A DNA stretch of 64,000 nt. It comes from Siphonodentalium dalli. Lineage: Eukaryota; Mollusca; Scaphopoda; Gadilida; Siphonodentaliidae. The stretch lies in contig CP136066.1 in NCBI GenBank assembly GCA_032622095.1, positions 12,363,784-12,427,783 of the forward strand, in the 5' to 3' direction. Both the position numbers and the translations under genes were made by a program. The notes below the pieces were generated by a model. The model made no database searches and was not told where the DNA came from. It was given only the letters and a program-made list of their open reading frames with translations. Each line of letters starts with the position of its first letter. Positions within the stretch are counted from its first letter, which is position 1. This document shows positions 1 through 13,500 of the stretch, piece after piece.

Positions 1-402
1 TGAATATTATAAATCAGACATCTTAAACAGGTCTGAGTGAACAACCTATCAATCTATGCCCGGTCGGACTAAAATAGACCGATCAGTCATTCACAGCCAG
101 ATGCATGAGTGATGAGGGAGCAAACCTTTGCGATAAATCCCAAACACCTTTGCGATAACACACAAACCTTAACGATAAATCTCAAACATCTTTATGATAA
201 CTCTCAGACTACGTACTGGGTGATTATATTTTGCGATTTATCGCAAAGATGTTTGAGATTTGTTGCAAAGGCTTTTCGCCGATAATGGGCTTCTGTGAAC
301 ATTATAAATCAGACATCTTAAACAGGTCTGAGTGAACAACCTATCAATCTATAATTGCCCGGACATGCTAAAATAGACCGATCGGTCATTCACAGCCAGG
401 GG
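1..402. repeat. Direct repeat pair at window start
   Basis: About 103 bases at 1-103 recur nearly unchanged at 296-402, starting with 'attataaatcagacatc' and containing 'aaaatagaccgatc'. The spacer at 120-270 holds short degenerate repeats of 'aaacctttgcgata'. No coding potential was seen. From 403 to 968 I see no gene or recognisable element. Confidence 0.8.
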
Positions 403-985
403 AGCAAATCTTTGCGATAACTCCCAAACCTTTGTATTAGTGTGTGATAAGCAAAATACTCAAAAATGGGGAGATCATTAACTTTGGTTAATTAAAACTG
501 TTGTTTGAAAAATACCGCTATAGCGCTCACTAGTCCTCGCTACAAGATGTTGAATAGGTTACCAGAATTATTATCACTCTCCCAAAAAAATTGCCACGGT
601 GTTCAGTGTTTTGCTTATCGTACACTTCCAATGCGCTGTATCAGTAAATGAACAAATACTAAGATACATGTAACACAAAGAGAGTTTAATGTATTTAATA
701 TATGATAAAGTTTGGTAAAGCCATAGTTAATAAATTATTCTCCATTCGCATCTATGCGTCAACAAGTCAATGACATTGCCTGATCACCAGAGCCATTTTA
801 ATGTAGAATTTCGCTAATATGGTTTCCAGTTATGGATGAGGTTATTTCCTAGCAAAGCGGAAATGGCCGAATCGCTCAGAATGATAACCACACATGTAGC
901 CAGACATGTTTTGATAAGAACATGAAGCATCTGGACATTGGAATGGTCTACATGTTCATGTATGTATAGAGCTAAGCTCTAATTG

Positions 986-986
<1 letters not shown>

Positions 987-1017
<31 letters not shown>
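987..1017. repeat. Poly-C tract (31 C)
   Basis: This is an uninterrupted run of 31 cytosines inside the left end of the TA-flanked element. Its length may be approximate because homopolymers are error-prone. Confidence 0.9.
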
Positions 1018-1239
1018 TGAACAACATTGGCCACCGATATTACCAGTAGTTGCGAATGTCGGTCAGTGACCAACTTTGAATGTTAATTAAACCGTAAACA
1101 AATTATTAATTGAAATATTGTTTTGTGTATAGTTAATATGGTGCATGGCACTGACGAAAAGCTGGACTGGGTGTTTACAAGGTGTCCATGTGAAAAATTA
1201 GTGCAGAGTATACAGTGGTCGCAAAATATTATTATTTAA

Positions 1240-3711
1240 GGGCTTGTGGACCCAATTTTTCCAAAATATTATAGAGTCCAAATAAAGGATTCTGTTCATG
1301 TATATTAGTAATAATAGAACCCATGCCCATTGATGCAACATTTTGAGAGTATACTTCATGGTGGATTATGTTAGAAATACAAAATGTGAACTTTATTGAG
1401 ATTTAAAAAAAATAAATTTACAGGCAATGGTCCAAGAAAAACAAAGTCCAAATCTAAGAATGAAATATGGGAATATGTACTGAACACTGTGATGAATGAT
1501 GTATTACAAAAAAAATATTATATTTCTTGAGTGTTCTTTGATAAAATTACTTTGAACCGGTTGTTGACCAATGATATATACTTGCTTAAACGTTGGCTAT
1601 GTGGGTGGTATCAGGCACGGGTTAACAGCTGGCCATTGTAACTGCTCTGGACTCTGTTGACAATAGAATGCTAATCCTCAATCATACCCCTACCAGATCA
1701 CCATACTAATTCTAGTAAGTAGGTCACCACTCACTCAGGGTGATCACTCATGTGGAAGTTTGACACGGGTAAAAAGCTATTCACACCAGACTGGACATCA
1801 GCCATGAAAGGTTGACCCATTAACTGCTGCCTCTCAGGGGGTGTTTATACATTACCCGGCGAAGATCGCATTCGCTTTAGCCGGCAGCGATAACAATAGA
1901 GTGTTTATACTTCGCCGGATTAGAATTACGGCTATCCGGATACTCAGCTATACGGTTTTCAACTTTTGGATAAAATGATTTAGTACAAGCACCTGATTGT
2001 CGTATGGATTCTAATTCGCTCTGCGATTAAGTTAGATGTTTATCTGGGGTCATGCCGTCATGGGTGATTTCCTTTCAACAATTAACTCGAACAATATTAT
2101 TGTGTAATCGCTGATAGACCAGCCCGCTTTCCACCTGTGTATATATTGGTCAGTGTGCCAGTTTGATTGTCTCTAATCAGCTGTCAGGTCGGTGGTCACG
2201 CACCTTGGTTATAAGCTATTATTATAAATACTAACCGATGATGGTACACGTACTCTGCATGTGCATGGTACATTTGTTGCGCATTCGAGGGAATTAATTC
2301 ATGTACATGTATGTCCATATCTATATATGGAGGAAATGGGATGGCACGTTTCTATGGATTCAAACTTAATGGACAATTAGTTCAATAATCTAAATCTGAG
2401 TGTGGGACTAGTGGTTATGGCCAGGTGTGAAAATATTTTTTAATCTGAACCCTGAAAATTGCAAAACCCTAGCATCCAGCCTTAAGATTTCCAATTGTTG
2501 GACATTTTCCAAACTTGACGCACCTCTAATAAGGTTGGATCATTTCCAACTGATGGTCATTTCAGTCCAACAATTTGGTAAAAAAAATAAGCAAATGTTG
2601 CCTAAAGAAATCACCAATAACAAATTGTTGAAAATAAAACTACGAGAACAATTTCAACATATTGCTGATGTCAAATGTCCAACTATTGCCGTGTCAGGTA
2701 TGACATTTCCAGCTTTTGAACATTTTGATTAAAGTTGGGATGAGACACCACATCGTCACGGCCCTATATACATGGACATGGTGAACGCCCGAGTAAAATG
2801 AAAAACATGTTTTATTGTATAATGTGCAAACGGAAAATGTGTCACATTTGATTCGCGATGTTGAAACTTATCTATATAATATAAAATCAAATCCGAATGA
2901 TTAGACACCAATTTGTAGATGTATGCGACGAAAAGATCTCAAAACTGACAATGGCCATGCTTTTGGTGCGACACTCACTTCACAGGCTGTATATGAATCC
3001 AAACAAACCATTAACAATGTTTTTTTAAATATCTATAAAATCACCAATAGCAATACCTGAAAGTTTGAGTTGGATATTAATAATTTCAGCATTTCCATTT
3101 CTAAAAAGTTTCATTTCACTATACTGCCCAACCATATCTCTAACAGGAGGCGGCTAGATGTTTACAGGTGTACAGCAATATCATATTTCAGTTCAGTGAT
3201 AACTAAAACGAAAACTATTAACAAGTAAAGGAGACACATGAATATATGCGTATCTTCGCCGGCGATGTGTAAACACTCTGCCCAACCTTCGCCGGCTAAC
3301 GGGTTCGCCGGGTAACGGCTTCACCGGATATGTGTAAACGTCACCTCAGTCAACCATATTATGAAGTTAGTATATCATTTGTCAACAACCGGTTCAAAGT
3401 AATTTTATCAAAGAACACTCAAGAAATATAATATTTTTTTTGTAATACATCATTCATCACAGTGTTCAGTACAGATTCCCATATTTGATTCTTAGATTTG
3501 GACTTTGTTTTTCTTGGACCATTGCCTGTAAATTATTATTTTTTAAATCTCAATAAAGTTCACATTTTGTATTTCTAACATAATCCACCATGAAGTATAC
3601 GCTCAAAATGTTGCATCAATGGGCATGGGTTCTATTATTACTAATATACATGAACAGAATCCTTTGTTTGGACTCTATAATATTTTAGGAAAAATTGGGT
3701 CCACAAAGCCC
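1240..3711. mobile_element. TTAA-flanked element with ~340-bp terminal inverted repeats
   Basis: TTAA at 1236-1239 and at 3712-3715 flanks arms that start 'gggcttgtggaccc' and end 'gggtccacaaagccc'. The arms (about 1240-1575 and 3376-3711) are near-perfect inverted copies, roughly 95 percent by eye. TTAA target sites are typical of piggyBac and Kolobok superfamilies. No transposase is recognisable, and the only open stretch (2427-2732) matches nothing I know. A second, weaker inverted pair rich in 'cggcgaa' lies inside, at about 1836-1930 and 3245-3345, and may be a further nested element. Confidence 0.75.
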
Positions 3712-3909
3712 TTAAATAGACTGTATAAAGATTATCTGCGCCTCTGCGGTTGCCACATATCAACCACTTGACCATGGTTGAACGGCGGTATGGTATAACC
3801 GGTGTCATTAACACCCTACAACCTTGTTAAAGGGGGATGATTAATTAGAGTGTAGCTTTAGTACGTTACTAAAAGCTTGCGATTGATTCAGTTATAACAT
3901 GTGTCCCAG

Positions 3910-4082
3910 AATTGGATCCGTATCTCCGAGATTATCTACCATTCCATAAATATATCAGAACAAAATCACAGCATCGCAGGCGTTTCGATCAAAAGAATAG
4001 CAGAATCCGTAACTGGGCGACATTGTTCTCAAATCACGTTTCGATGAAAATTGAAGAATATGATCAATCGTCCTTTCCACAG
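3910..4082 (+). CDS. Possible isolated exon, unrecognised
   Basis: A 173-base stretch lies between an acceptor-like 'tgtgtcccag' and a donor 'ccacag|gtactt'. It is open for 57 codons in one frame, with a basic central part (peptide starts LDPYLRDYLPF). It ends in phase 0. The first firm exon of the plus gene at 7416 needs a preceding exon ending with two spare bases. If this belongs to the same gene, another exon must lie between. It may equally be chance. I do not recognise the peptide. Confidence 0.22.
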
Positions 4083-5688
4083 GTACTTGTACGTTGTAGC
4101 CATCAAACTTGTTACTGACTCATGACTGATCTGTGACGTCATAACTCTGACTAATTTCTACAGAATTGGATGTCTCGATCGTATTAAATATTTATAATGA
4201 TGTGAAATTTAAGTATCTGTCTTTTGTAATTCACAATACTGTTGTGCATGCAACATATAACCACACTGCACTCAATGACTTTTGAACTTGGTCTTCTCAG
4301 TTCACCAGTGTTCACCGAAAATTTCTGCTTTCAACTGTTCAATAATGTTATCGCCCGTTATTTTTTCGGAGGTTATAGATCATCTTGTCCCGTCCATGCA
4401 CAACCATAATCCACACAGTGCTGACAATATTCCAGGTTATTGAGAAGCCAGTTAGGTCCAATTATTAGCTAAAACAATCTAAAACAAGAAAAGTTTCCTC
4501 GAACAACAAAACGTACATGGGTCGTAAACCGGAAGCACAATTTCGGGATCCCACAATTTCGTACTATAAACCTCGTACCATAATGCCTTATTTAAGTTGA
4601 TTTCTTTGGTGTGTTTTTTGCTTGCGTTCTCTCTCCCTCTTTACCCCCCCCCCCCTTCTCTCTATCTCTCTAAGGGTGGCCATGAGAGAGATTGGATAGT
4701 AGTGATAATTATTTATTTCGTTGATAACAAGAATAAAAACATAAGAACATTAACATGAACTTGAATGAATATGAGAAATTACGATGACTAAATGTGACGA
4801 ACGGAGTGACGGAGTGAATATGATGAATGAATATGACGAACGAATATGACGGCATGAATATGACGGAATGAATATGATGAATGAATAATGACTCTGTTGC
4901 ATGTAAGGACATACGCATGCACCGCCAATAAACACTGTTAAAATATATTTCGGCCAGTTTGACCGAAGTTGAATTTTACAAAAAGTGAGCATATTATATC
5001 ATCACTATTGAAACAGGTATTCCATGAAGCACCAGATCAGATATGGACTCCAGGAGGACAATGCGAGCCCATGTAAACCTTCCGGGAAATTAATAACGTA
5101 TTTGTGTACCGTATCTTAGATTTTCAAACCAGAGTTGTTTTTCTCCGAAAAGAGTCATAATTGTGGAAATATCTAAAATACGTAATTGTAAGATGTAAAT
5201 TGTACATATTGATAAATATTGCCTGTTGTGTTGGAAGCAAACAGTACTAAATTATAACATTATAAAAGATGTATTAAAGGTAAACAAAGTCTTCCAAACA
5301 ATTTTACTCCATTCAGTTTATATATTTATTCCATAATAAAACATATTCATATTAATTATTACATTATATAAGTTTGTTCGTTAAAAGTTATAACTGAGAT
5401 ATCATTTATAATTATAATTAATAATATCTTCCTCGATCTAAACATTCTTATATTATGAGATACAGCATTACATATACAACTATTGACAATGCAGTAGAAT
5501 AGTAATGTGCTGTAGTATGTAAACCTGCTACATGTATACTATGACAAGATATATACGTACATTGGTACAATATGGCAGCATATTATAAACAATGACTCAC
5601 CATATACCATTGTATATTTTGTAAATAATAAATTAATCGAAGTATGTAAATACCATTGTAGATGCACATGCACGAGACCCACAACATG
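4083..5688. other. No gene recognised; AT-rich with short degenerate repeats
   Basis: The stretch is AT-rich, especially 5200-5480. A simple imperfect repeat of 'tgaatatgacgaa' lies at about 4755-4895 and explains the small minus-strand open frames there. A C-run occurs near 4645. Confidence 0.6.
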
Positions 5689-5754
5689 GTAAATAGCATT
5701 GTGGTTGAAGGTCAAAGTGAAATGTAATAGTGGTACCTTGATTGAAAACTTCAC

Positions 5755-6160
5755 TGGTGCTGTGATACCACCGTGGTTATACTTGGTGATACCATGGTTC
5801 ACCTTGGTAAAAAGACTTTACTGTGCTACCACCGTGGTGATACCTTGGTGTCACCTTGGTAGAAAAACCATACTGTGCTACCACCATGGTGATACCTTGG
5901 TCGGGTTTGGTGCCACCATGGTTTTACCTTGGTACAAAGACTTTAGTGTGCTACCACCGTGGTACCACCTTGGTGCCACCATGGTTTCACCTTGGTACAA
6001 AAACTTTACTGTGCTACCACCGTGATACCACCTTGGTACCACTGTGGTGTTTTCACCGTGATGCCACTTTACTGTGCTACCACCATGGTGAACCAAGATG
6101 TCACCATGGTGAACCAAGGTGGTACCTTGGTGAAACCATGGTTTCACCAAGGTGACACCA
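5755..6160. repeat. Palindrome-rich minisatellite (CCATGG / ACCTTGGT motif)
   Basis: Irregular copies of a unit containing 'gctaccaccgtggt', 'taccttggt' and 'caccatggt' are repeated. The unit is built from self-complementary pieces such as ACCATGGT and ACCACGGTGGT, so both strands look alike and frames stay open on both. No conserved protein is apparent. From 6161 to 7200 I see no gene. Confidence 0.8.
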
Positions 6161-7261
6161 AGGGGGATTTTTATATGGGCAGTCTTGAAACCTTAAAGAC
6201 AAATTATGAACTTGTTCTGGTGCGTACTCAGACACTATGCCAACAGACCTGTTTAATGCCTAAAAATCTGTCATGGAGATTCTGCTCCTTCTGTAGGGAG
6301 ATCACAAATTGCAGCAAAGTTACATTTTCACTAATTCTTCCTTTGAAAAATGGTGGGTAGTGATTTTAAAGTAGTTAAATGTAATTTATCTTCACTTTTC
6401 AAAGGATGAATTAATGTAAATGCACATTTCTGATCACATTTGAATGTATTTATTCAAATAAAAAATAATTGAATATTTTTTCTTTGATTATTTATTTCAT
6501 AATATCAATCTATAGCGTTACAACATTTAAAACAAAACAGATAACAAATAAAGTTTCCACACATGAAGGCCTAATGTTCATTACTACTTGTTGGTATGTT
6601 CTTTAACATAGTCACTCCCTGCTGTCTTTGACATTGTTTCCAATTCCTTAGTCATGTGTAGTTCGAAGGACTCTCCATTTGAATTGAGTTTGCTGGCAAT
6701 TAGAGAACAATTATGTTAGATCGGCATGATTGTTGGATTTTTCGTACACTCAAAAATGTTCTTTCTGAGTCTGCATTGCTGTTGAATTTTGACATTAAAT
6801 TTTTTGTTATTGTTGATTTGATGGAAACCGTGAGATTATAAACTTAATCCGCATGATCCGGGAGATTAAACAGGTCTGTATGCCAACCTGGGGAATGTAC
6901 CATTCTACTAACATCGCCGAAAATTTTAACGAAATTGACCATACCACTCCATAAAAACAGCATCTGAATATTTACAACTCGATTCGGGATGCAACTATAG
7001 GCGATAAACTAACACAAATGATTTCGCCACCGAGAGTCATTGCATTTAAGTAATGAATAAGACTGACTGTGTATGTTGTCAATTTGGATTAATATTCATA
7101 AAAAATAACCACTTTGAGCTAGATTATTCTCAATTTCTATTTGATCACTTTAAAAAAATATATATATACTGTATACACCCGTCCGTAAGCCCAGTAGGGC
7201 TAGCTAGTGCACATTCCCTACCGGAAACTCAAATATATAAGAGAATGCATTGGCACAGGTA

Positions 7262-7350
7262 CACTAATGCCCTAAATAATCGACTCCTTATCTGAAAAGT
7301 TACCCATAATTCTTCTGTGGTTAAGGAGTCAATTATTTAGGGCATTACTG
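7262..7350. mobile_element. Mini foldback MITE, TA-flanked
   Basis: This 89-base element runs from 'cactaatgccctaaataa' to 'ttatttagggcattactg', flanked by TA. It is an internally deleted copy of the foldback family at 12257, 39835 and 57292. A fragment of the palindromic 'agagaatgcattggcaca' module lies just upstream at about 7235-7258. Confidence 0.7.
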
Positions 7351-7415
7351 TATTTTGCAATATTTCTGGAAGCTCCGGTCATGAAAGTGTTAAGATATGT
7401 TGATGTTTCTTACAG

Positions 7416-7539
7416 TGATTACAGTCGGCACAGACAGAATATGACAACACAGATCAGGACAATGTTCCGTGCATTTATGCCGTTGTTCAACAATCAACCA
7501 TCAACAGTTATCTCCCCTCTGCTGGGAACAGGTGATCAT
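7416..7539 (+). CDS. Plus gene exon: macro-like segment, first part
   Basis: The acceptor is 'gatgtttcttacag'. The exon starts with one spare base followed by 41 codons and includes FRAFMPLFNN and VISPLLGTGDH. The donor is CAT|gtaact at 7540. A closer 'ggaacag|gtgatc' at 7531 is rejected because it breaks the phase into the next exon. The minus paralog exon (63183-63306) has the same 124-base length and phase. The PLLGTG run resembles the ligand-binding loop of macro domains, but this is a tentative family call. The upstream exon, which must end with two spare bases, was not identified. Confidence 0.75.
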
Positions 7540-10500
7540 GTAACTCATATAATGCACATTTCAGGACTGCATCAAAAGAGGACCCAATGACGTTGTTCAC
7601 TTTTTCAAGCCTTCATAATTATAGTGTGACTGTCATTTGCAGAATGAGGTCCCCAGGGGTGAATTTAGTGATGCTATCCCGCATGTTGGGCTAGCATCAG
7701 CAAATTCACCTTCTGGGGACCTCATTCTGCTTAGGCCTCATCTTCTAAGCATAATTCCTTCGTACATTATAATATATTTAATTGATAAAAATGCATAAAA
7801 TATGCATACAATACAATTAATCATCAATTTAGGAACAAGTCCTTTTGGACTTTTAGTCCCATCAACATATAATTATATTAGCATAAATTAATGTGAGTCA
7901 ATTTTAAAAAATCTGTTTTATATCTCCTGTGATACAAATGTACGTTGATTTGTTCTTTAAAGTGTAGAAGTGTTGGAGCTTCTACAACAATTTCTGGCAA
8001 CGAGTTCCATTCTGCGCATACTCTGCTCGAAAAGAAAACTTACGAATGTCCTTATTTTTGGAACAAGTTTAGTTTCCATGAATGTCCCCTGGTCGATGTA
8101 TATTGCGCTTTCTGAAAGAACTGATCCGGGATGGAATTATATTGACTGCGTAAATATTTGTAGGTTTCTATGAGATCACTTCTTAGTCTTCTGTATTTAA
8201 GGGATGGTAGATTTAGAAATACCATTCTGTCTTCATATTCGTGCTTTCTGTAACTACACACAAGGCGCGTTGCCCTTCTTTGGGCACGCTCAAGCTTTTG
8301 AGATTGTCCGATGAGATGTGGAGAACATACGTTATCGCCGTATTCTAATATCGTCCTCACCATTGAAGTATATAGTCGTTTCAAGATGCCCGAGTCTATC
8401 TGGCTGAATGTTCGGTTTATAACTCCCAGGATCTGATAGGCTTTGCTGATGGCACAGTTAATGTGGTTGTCGAATTTTAGTTTATTGTCAATTGTTACGC
8501 CAAGGTCTTTCGTGTATTGCTCAGATTTGATGGAATGTCGCGCATCGGTGTCCGACATGTAGTAGGACATTTGTGGATTATTGTGGCCGAAATGGACAAC
8601 ATTTATTTTCGATGAATTAAAATAGAGTTGCCATTTTCGCTACCACTCACATGCTTCGTCGATGTGGTTTTGTAACATCTGCGTATTTGGATTTCCAATT
8701 ATTTTCGTGTCGTCTGCAAATATTTTGCATAAGCATGTGACACTTGATGGTAAGTCGTTGATGAATAACAGAAACAGGGCAGGTCCTAAGATGCTACCCT
8801 GCGGGACTCCACTTGAAACCTTCCTCCAACCAGAACGTGTCAAATTCACTACAACCCTCTGTTTTCTGTCAGTCAAGAAGATTGCGATCCATCGAACTAT
8901 GGTGCTTCCTATCCCGTGTGATGTCAGTTTTCTAATCAGTCGTTGGTGAGGAACAGTGTCAAATGCTTTTCGGAAGTCTAAGTAGATGACATCGACCGGG
9001 TTGTTCTCGTCAAGACTTTTTGTTAGATGTTCCAGAAATTCAAGCAGTTGAGTCTTAAAAGAAAGGTTCTTCCTAAATCCATGTTGAAATTTTGTGAATA
9101 AGTTGTTCGTTTCCATGGGATTCATAACTGCCTCTTTGATGAATGACTCTAAGACCTTACATATGATGCATGTTAGACTCACTGGCCTGTAGTTTCCAGA
9201 TTCTTGTTTCGATCCCTTTTTGTACAGCGATACAACTGAAGCTTGTTTCCAAATGTCTGGCAGTACTCCTTCGCATATTGATTTATTAAAAAGTGTGCTA
9301 AGCGGGAAGCTAAGTCGTTTGGCCAATTCCTTTAAGAATCTAGTAGGAATTTCATCTGGACCAGAACTTTTTGAAGCGTTCATTTCGTAAAGCTTGTTTT
9401 CAACTGCCTTCAGAGTTACAATAATTTCGGACAGGTACGTTCCTTTATTTACATCAGGAGTTTCTGGGATGTTTTTAAAATTCTCTTCGTTAAATACACT
9501 CGCGAAAAAGTCGTTCAAAACGTCCGCCTTTTGTTCATCTGTTTTCGCCAGGGTCCCCGTCTTATTACACTTAAAATCTCTGATTCCTTGCTTGAGTTTG
9601 TCCGACATTTGACGTACCCCCAGAATGCTTTCAGGTTTTTACTGCAATCTCGCGATAGTTGCCTTTCGTATTTTATTTTGTCGTCTTTTATACACTTATT
9701 TGTTGAAGTTCTGGCTATTTTGTATGCTTCATAATCTAGTCGTGTCTTGGTCTTTTTATATCGTTTATATAACTTCCTTTTGTATCTAACTGAACTTATA
9801 GTATCTGTGGATGTCCATGTGGTTGATTTCTTGTGTGTGCAACCATTCGATTTACACATCGGCACGTTGGCAGCTATAAGTTCATTTATAATCGTGTAGA
9901 AAACATCCCAAGGTGCCTTGCAGTCCCGCTCTAATATCACACCCCATTCAGTATCCTCTATCCGTTTGCATATATTATCGTAGTTGGCCTTGTCGAACTG
10001 AAGACGTCTGGTTTGTTTAGTATCTGGTGGAAAGATTAAACATGGATGAACAACGATTTTGAGGACATCGTGGTCACTTTTCGCCGATTCGTGTATAATT
10101 TCACTTATTAAGTCTGTGTTGTTGGTGAACACCAAATCAAGAATATTTTCAGCCTGATTTTCTCAATGTCTTGTCGGTTTTGTCACTAATTGGTGGAGTA
10201 GCAAGGATTCATGTACTGTGTCCATAAATTGTTTGTCCTCCTCTTTGCTACAATCACTGTGAATCCACGAAATATCTGGAAAGTTGAAATCGCCATTGAT
10301 AATTAAATGTTTGAGTTTGATTTCGGCATCTGAATTTGGGCTCCGATAAACACATCCAAGAAGAACAGATTCATTTTCAGGTGTTTTCCATTGACATCAA
10401 ACTGATTCCACAAATGAGTGTTTCATCATATTATCACAAGGTTTAGCTTTTAATGAATTGTGTGTGTATATCAGGACTCCTCGCGTCATACAATCGTAAC

Positions 10501-13500
10501 CTGGGATTTGTAATTCACCTGGTTGTACTTTGGTTTTACTGTATTTTGGGAGACATTCTGTGACACAAACTGCTGCTGGCATAACGGTGTTGACTATTAT
10601 TGTTAGTTCATCAATTTTATTAAGTAAATTATCTGCATTTGTATAAATAATAGTGATCGAAATGTTTTTATCATTCTTTTTTGTTGATGGGTGTTTGCCT
10701 GTCATTGATCATTTTGGAGCTTCCGTCAGTTGATAATTTTGCACGGGTTAGTTTGAGATGCCATATCTCCGATCTTGTGTGGAGATTTGCACAGAAACTT
10801 GACATACAAATAGAGAACAGCTTGCTTAATGCACATGCCTTTTTGTTTCATTTTGTGTCAGTTTCCTTCCCGTTTTATATATAACACTCCCGTATGCAGC
10901 CCTCATATTTGGCTACGGAAATCACCAATGCCGAGCCATTTGCTGAAGAAAACAGGCCCACGACAACGGGTTGCTGTATCGGATTGTCAAAGCCAAATAG
11001 TCTAAATTAGTAGGACTGCATATGGAGCCTCACACAGACCCAATCAGATGACATTCATCAGTTAATGTTAATTTATGGCAGTTTATCAACAGAAATTTAA
11101 CCCTTCCATGACTGCAGCTTCCTGAAATTTTGCAAAAACCCTGTGCCAATGCATTCTCTTATATATGTGAGTCTCCCATAGGGAGATTTGCATATATAAG
11201 AGAATGTACTGGCATAAGATCTTTAATGCTGTACCAGCGCAGCTCCCATTATGAAAGCGATAATAAAGTGCAATGTTGTCTGCAGCAATACTCATGTAGT
11301 ACTGTGAATCAGGAGAGTTATTCGCAAATCAAATTTGAATTCGAATGGAATATATGTATCTCTGTCGTGGGAAGGGAACATGTTTTACATTACTACATTA
11401 CTACATCCCAGAAACGACTCAACTCAGTGTGTTTCCATGTTATTATTCGCACATTCATGGAACGGCTCCCTGGAAAGTTTTCAAAAACAATAATGCCACT
11501 ACTTTTATGTGGGGACCAATAATGTATACGACTGCTTTATATTCTAGGATTTCTCCAAAATATCTCTCCTCGAAACAATGATTGACTCGGCTTATCACTG
11601 CTTTATATTCTAGGATTTCTTCAAGACATCTGTCCCCGTAACAATGATCGATGCTGCATATCAATATCACTGCTTTATATTCTAGGATTTCTGCAAGATA
11701 TCTGTCCTCATGACAATGATTGACGCTGCATATCACTGGATAACCGCCGGTCTGCCACTCAAAAGCTTCAAGCTTGTGATGTACAGTAAAAACCCGCTCA
11801 ATCTCAGCAAAGATGAGGAAAAGAGCCTTAAACTGTTTGAGGGCTATAAGGAGAAGCTGGAGTCTGATAATATACAGAAAAGCTCAAAGGTGAGTGCTGT
11901 CTTTATTACTCATTCACACCTCACATCAGAAGGTGAGTGCTTTCTTTATTCCACGTTCAAACGGAATGAGGTCACCTGAGGGTAAATTTGGTAATACTAG
12001 CCCACTGTGCGGGAGATCATCACAAAATTCACCCTCTGAAAACCACATTCTGCAAATGACAGACACACTATTTGCAGGCTTGTCAGATACACTGCGGGGT
12101 GGGGGGTGTTTGCAGGACCTATGAAATATTCGATTCGATTCAATTTTCTGAATGGGGGTATTCGATTTGATTCGCAGGACCCTAAAATCTGGGTTGGGCT
12201 GAAATATCGGTGCAGGGGCTGATGATATTGAGGTATATAATTTTATGACCCTATTACAGTAATGCCCTAAATAATCGACTTCTTAACCACAACAGAATTA
12301 TGGGTAATTTTTCAGGATTTAGTCGGAAATATGGCTTGTTGCCATTCATCGGAAAGCTCTCAAGAGCTTTCCTATGAATGGCAACAAGCCATATTTCCGA
12401 CTAAATCCTGAAAAATTACCCATAATTCTGCTGTGGTTAAGGAGTCAATTATTCACCCACTGACCGACGCGCGAAGCGCGTCCAGTGGGTGTGCTATAAT
12501 CGTAGGACTCATGCGTTTCTGCTGAACTGAACTAGTGTCTATGCGTTTCTGCTGAGCTGCACTGACGTTTGATCGCAAAATAAAATTATAATCATTATCA
12601 AAGCACACGTTTGGATAACACCGCCATAAACTGTTTCATATTATGCTGTTGAGCTCATATCGTCAATAAAATTAGAGTTATAACTCATTAAACTAAGAAT
12701 TACTGCTAACGTATTTCTACCAATTGGGTAACTAGATTCAGGTTGAGCTGGAACTTGAGAACTTTTTAATTTCAACCAATTGAAATGTCGTTGAGAGTGG
12801 AAAGGGTTAAGGTTGGGAAGCAACGCAAATGACGTCATCGTAAACAAGGCATCTCAAAATCAAATCGTACACATGAACATGTCTCGCTTCGTCTCGGAAG
12901 CTGATTTAAATTCATTCATTTTGACTGTTTCTGTGTCCTAAGATATTAACAACTTGCAAGATATCTTTGAATGTGCTTAGGGAGGATTGTTTTTATATCT
13001 AATTTATTGGATTTACCTCCCAAAAAGGTGAGTTTCAGGCCTGCATTTGTTCAATGTGTTGTCAATCTGATTCTGACAGTGACAGCGCTCGTCTGCAACT
13101 GGCTGAATTCGCATGTTTGAAGCAAACGTTTTCTCCACTAAAATTCTCTCAAAATGCACCATAATCTGTCAAATTCTCTCAATATTTCTATCTAAATACA
13201 TCTTAGCTTTTGTTAGGATCAGATCTCCCCGTCGAGAAATCGATATTTTGACCAAAACGACACTTGGGAAAATGATTGTTAAATTTGTTTACGGCAAATT
13301 ACGCTGGTTTACGCTGGATTTTTATCATCGAAAAAAATCAATTTCTTCCATCTAAAAGATAATTACGTGCTGAACCCTGCCGTTTTAGGAATATATAAGT
13401 ATTCCACGGAGAAACACCGACTCTCAGCTTAAAATTTTGAAAAATAACAGTTTTATCGACATAAATAGATTTGAATGGGACAATCCCATGTTAAAATTTA

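Larger units (their letters stand above)
969..3858. mobile_element. TA-flanked MITE-like element, split by a nested insertion
   Basis: The left end reads 'gagctaagctctaattga' after TA. The right end reads 'attaattagagtgtagctt' before TA. A second copy lies at 49532-50335 in opposite orientation and matches both flanks (for example 'ccggtcagtgaccaact' and 'aaccacttgac'), so the original element is roughly 400-470 bases. A 2.47 kb element at 1240-3711 is inserted inside. A run of 31 C lies at 987-1017. The TA target and CAGCTATGC-type end suggest a Tc1/mariner-mobilised MITE, by inference. Confidence 0.65.
7755..10730 (-). mobile_element. Dead CR1/Jockey-type LINE (endonuclease + reverse transcriptase)
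   Basis: This is a non-LTR retrotransposon lying antisense in intron 1 of the plus gene. Reading on the minus strand, it shows an apurinic-type endonuclease (GDFNFPDISW, SDHDVL) at about 10705-10050. A reverse transcriptase follows at 9600-8650, with YRPVSLT, YLDFRKAFDTVPH, SSGVPQGSILGP and the catalytic FADD. A C-terminal region extends to about 7890. The LINE contains at least four lesions: an in-frame TGA near 10165, a frameshift near 9610, an in-frame TAG at 8640-8642, and a frameshift near 8045. The group assignment to CR1/Rex-like LINEs is by RT motif style only. It cannot be autonomous. Confidence 0.9.

Noticed and set aside
5699-6360. Several open frames on both strands rich in Pro, Trp and His
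   Set aside because: They come from the palindromic CCATGG repeat, with no splice sites or conserved motif.
7381-7531. Using ATG at 7381 as a start codon, or the donor at 7531
   Set aside because: Bases before 7416 read as an intron end (ttcttacag), the paralog exon has the same 124-base length, and the 7531 donor would break the frame to the next exon.
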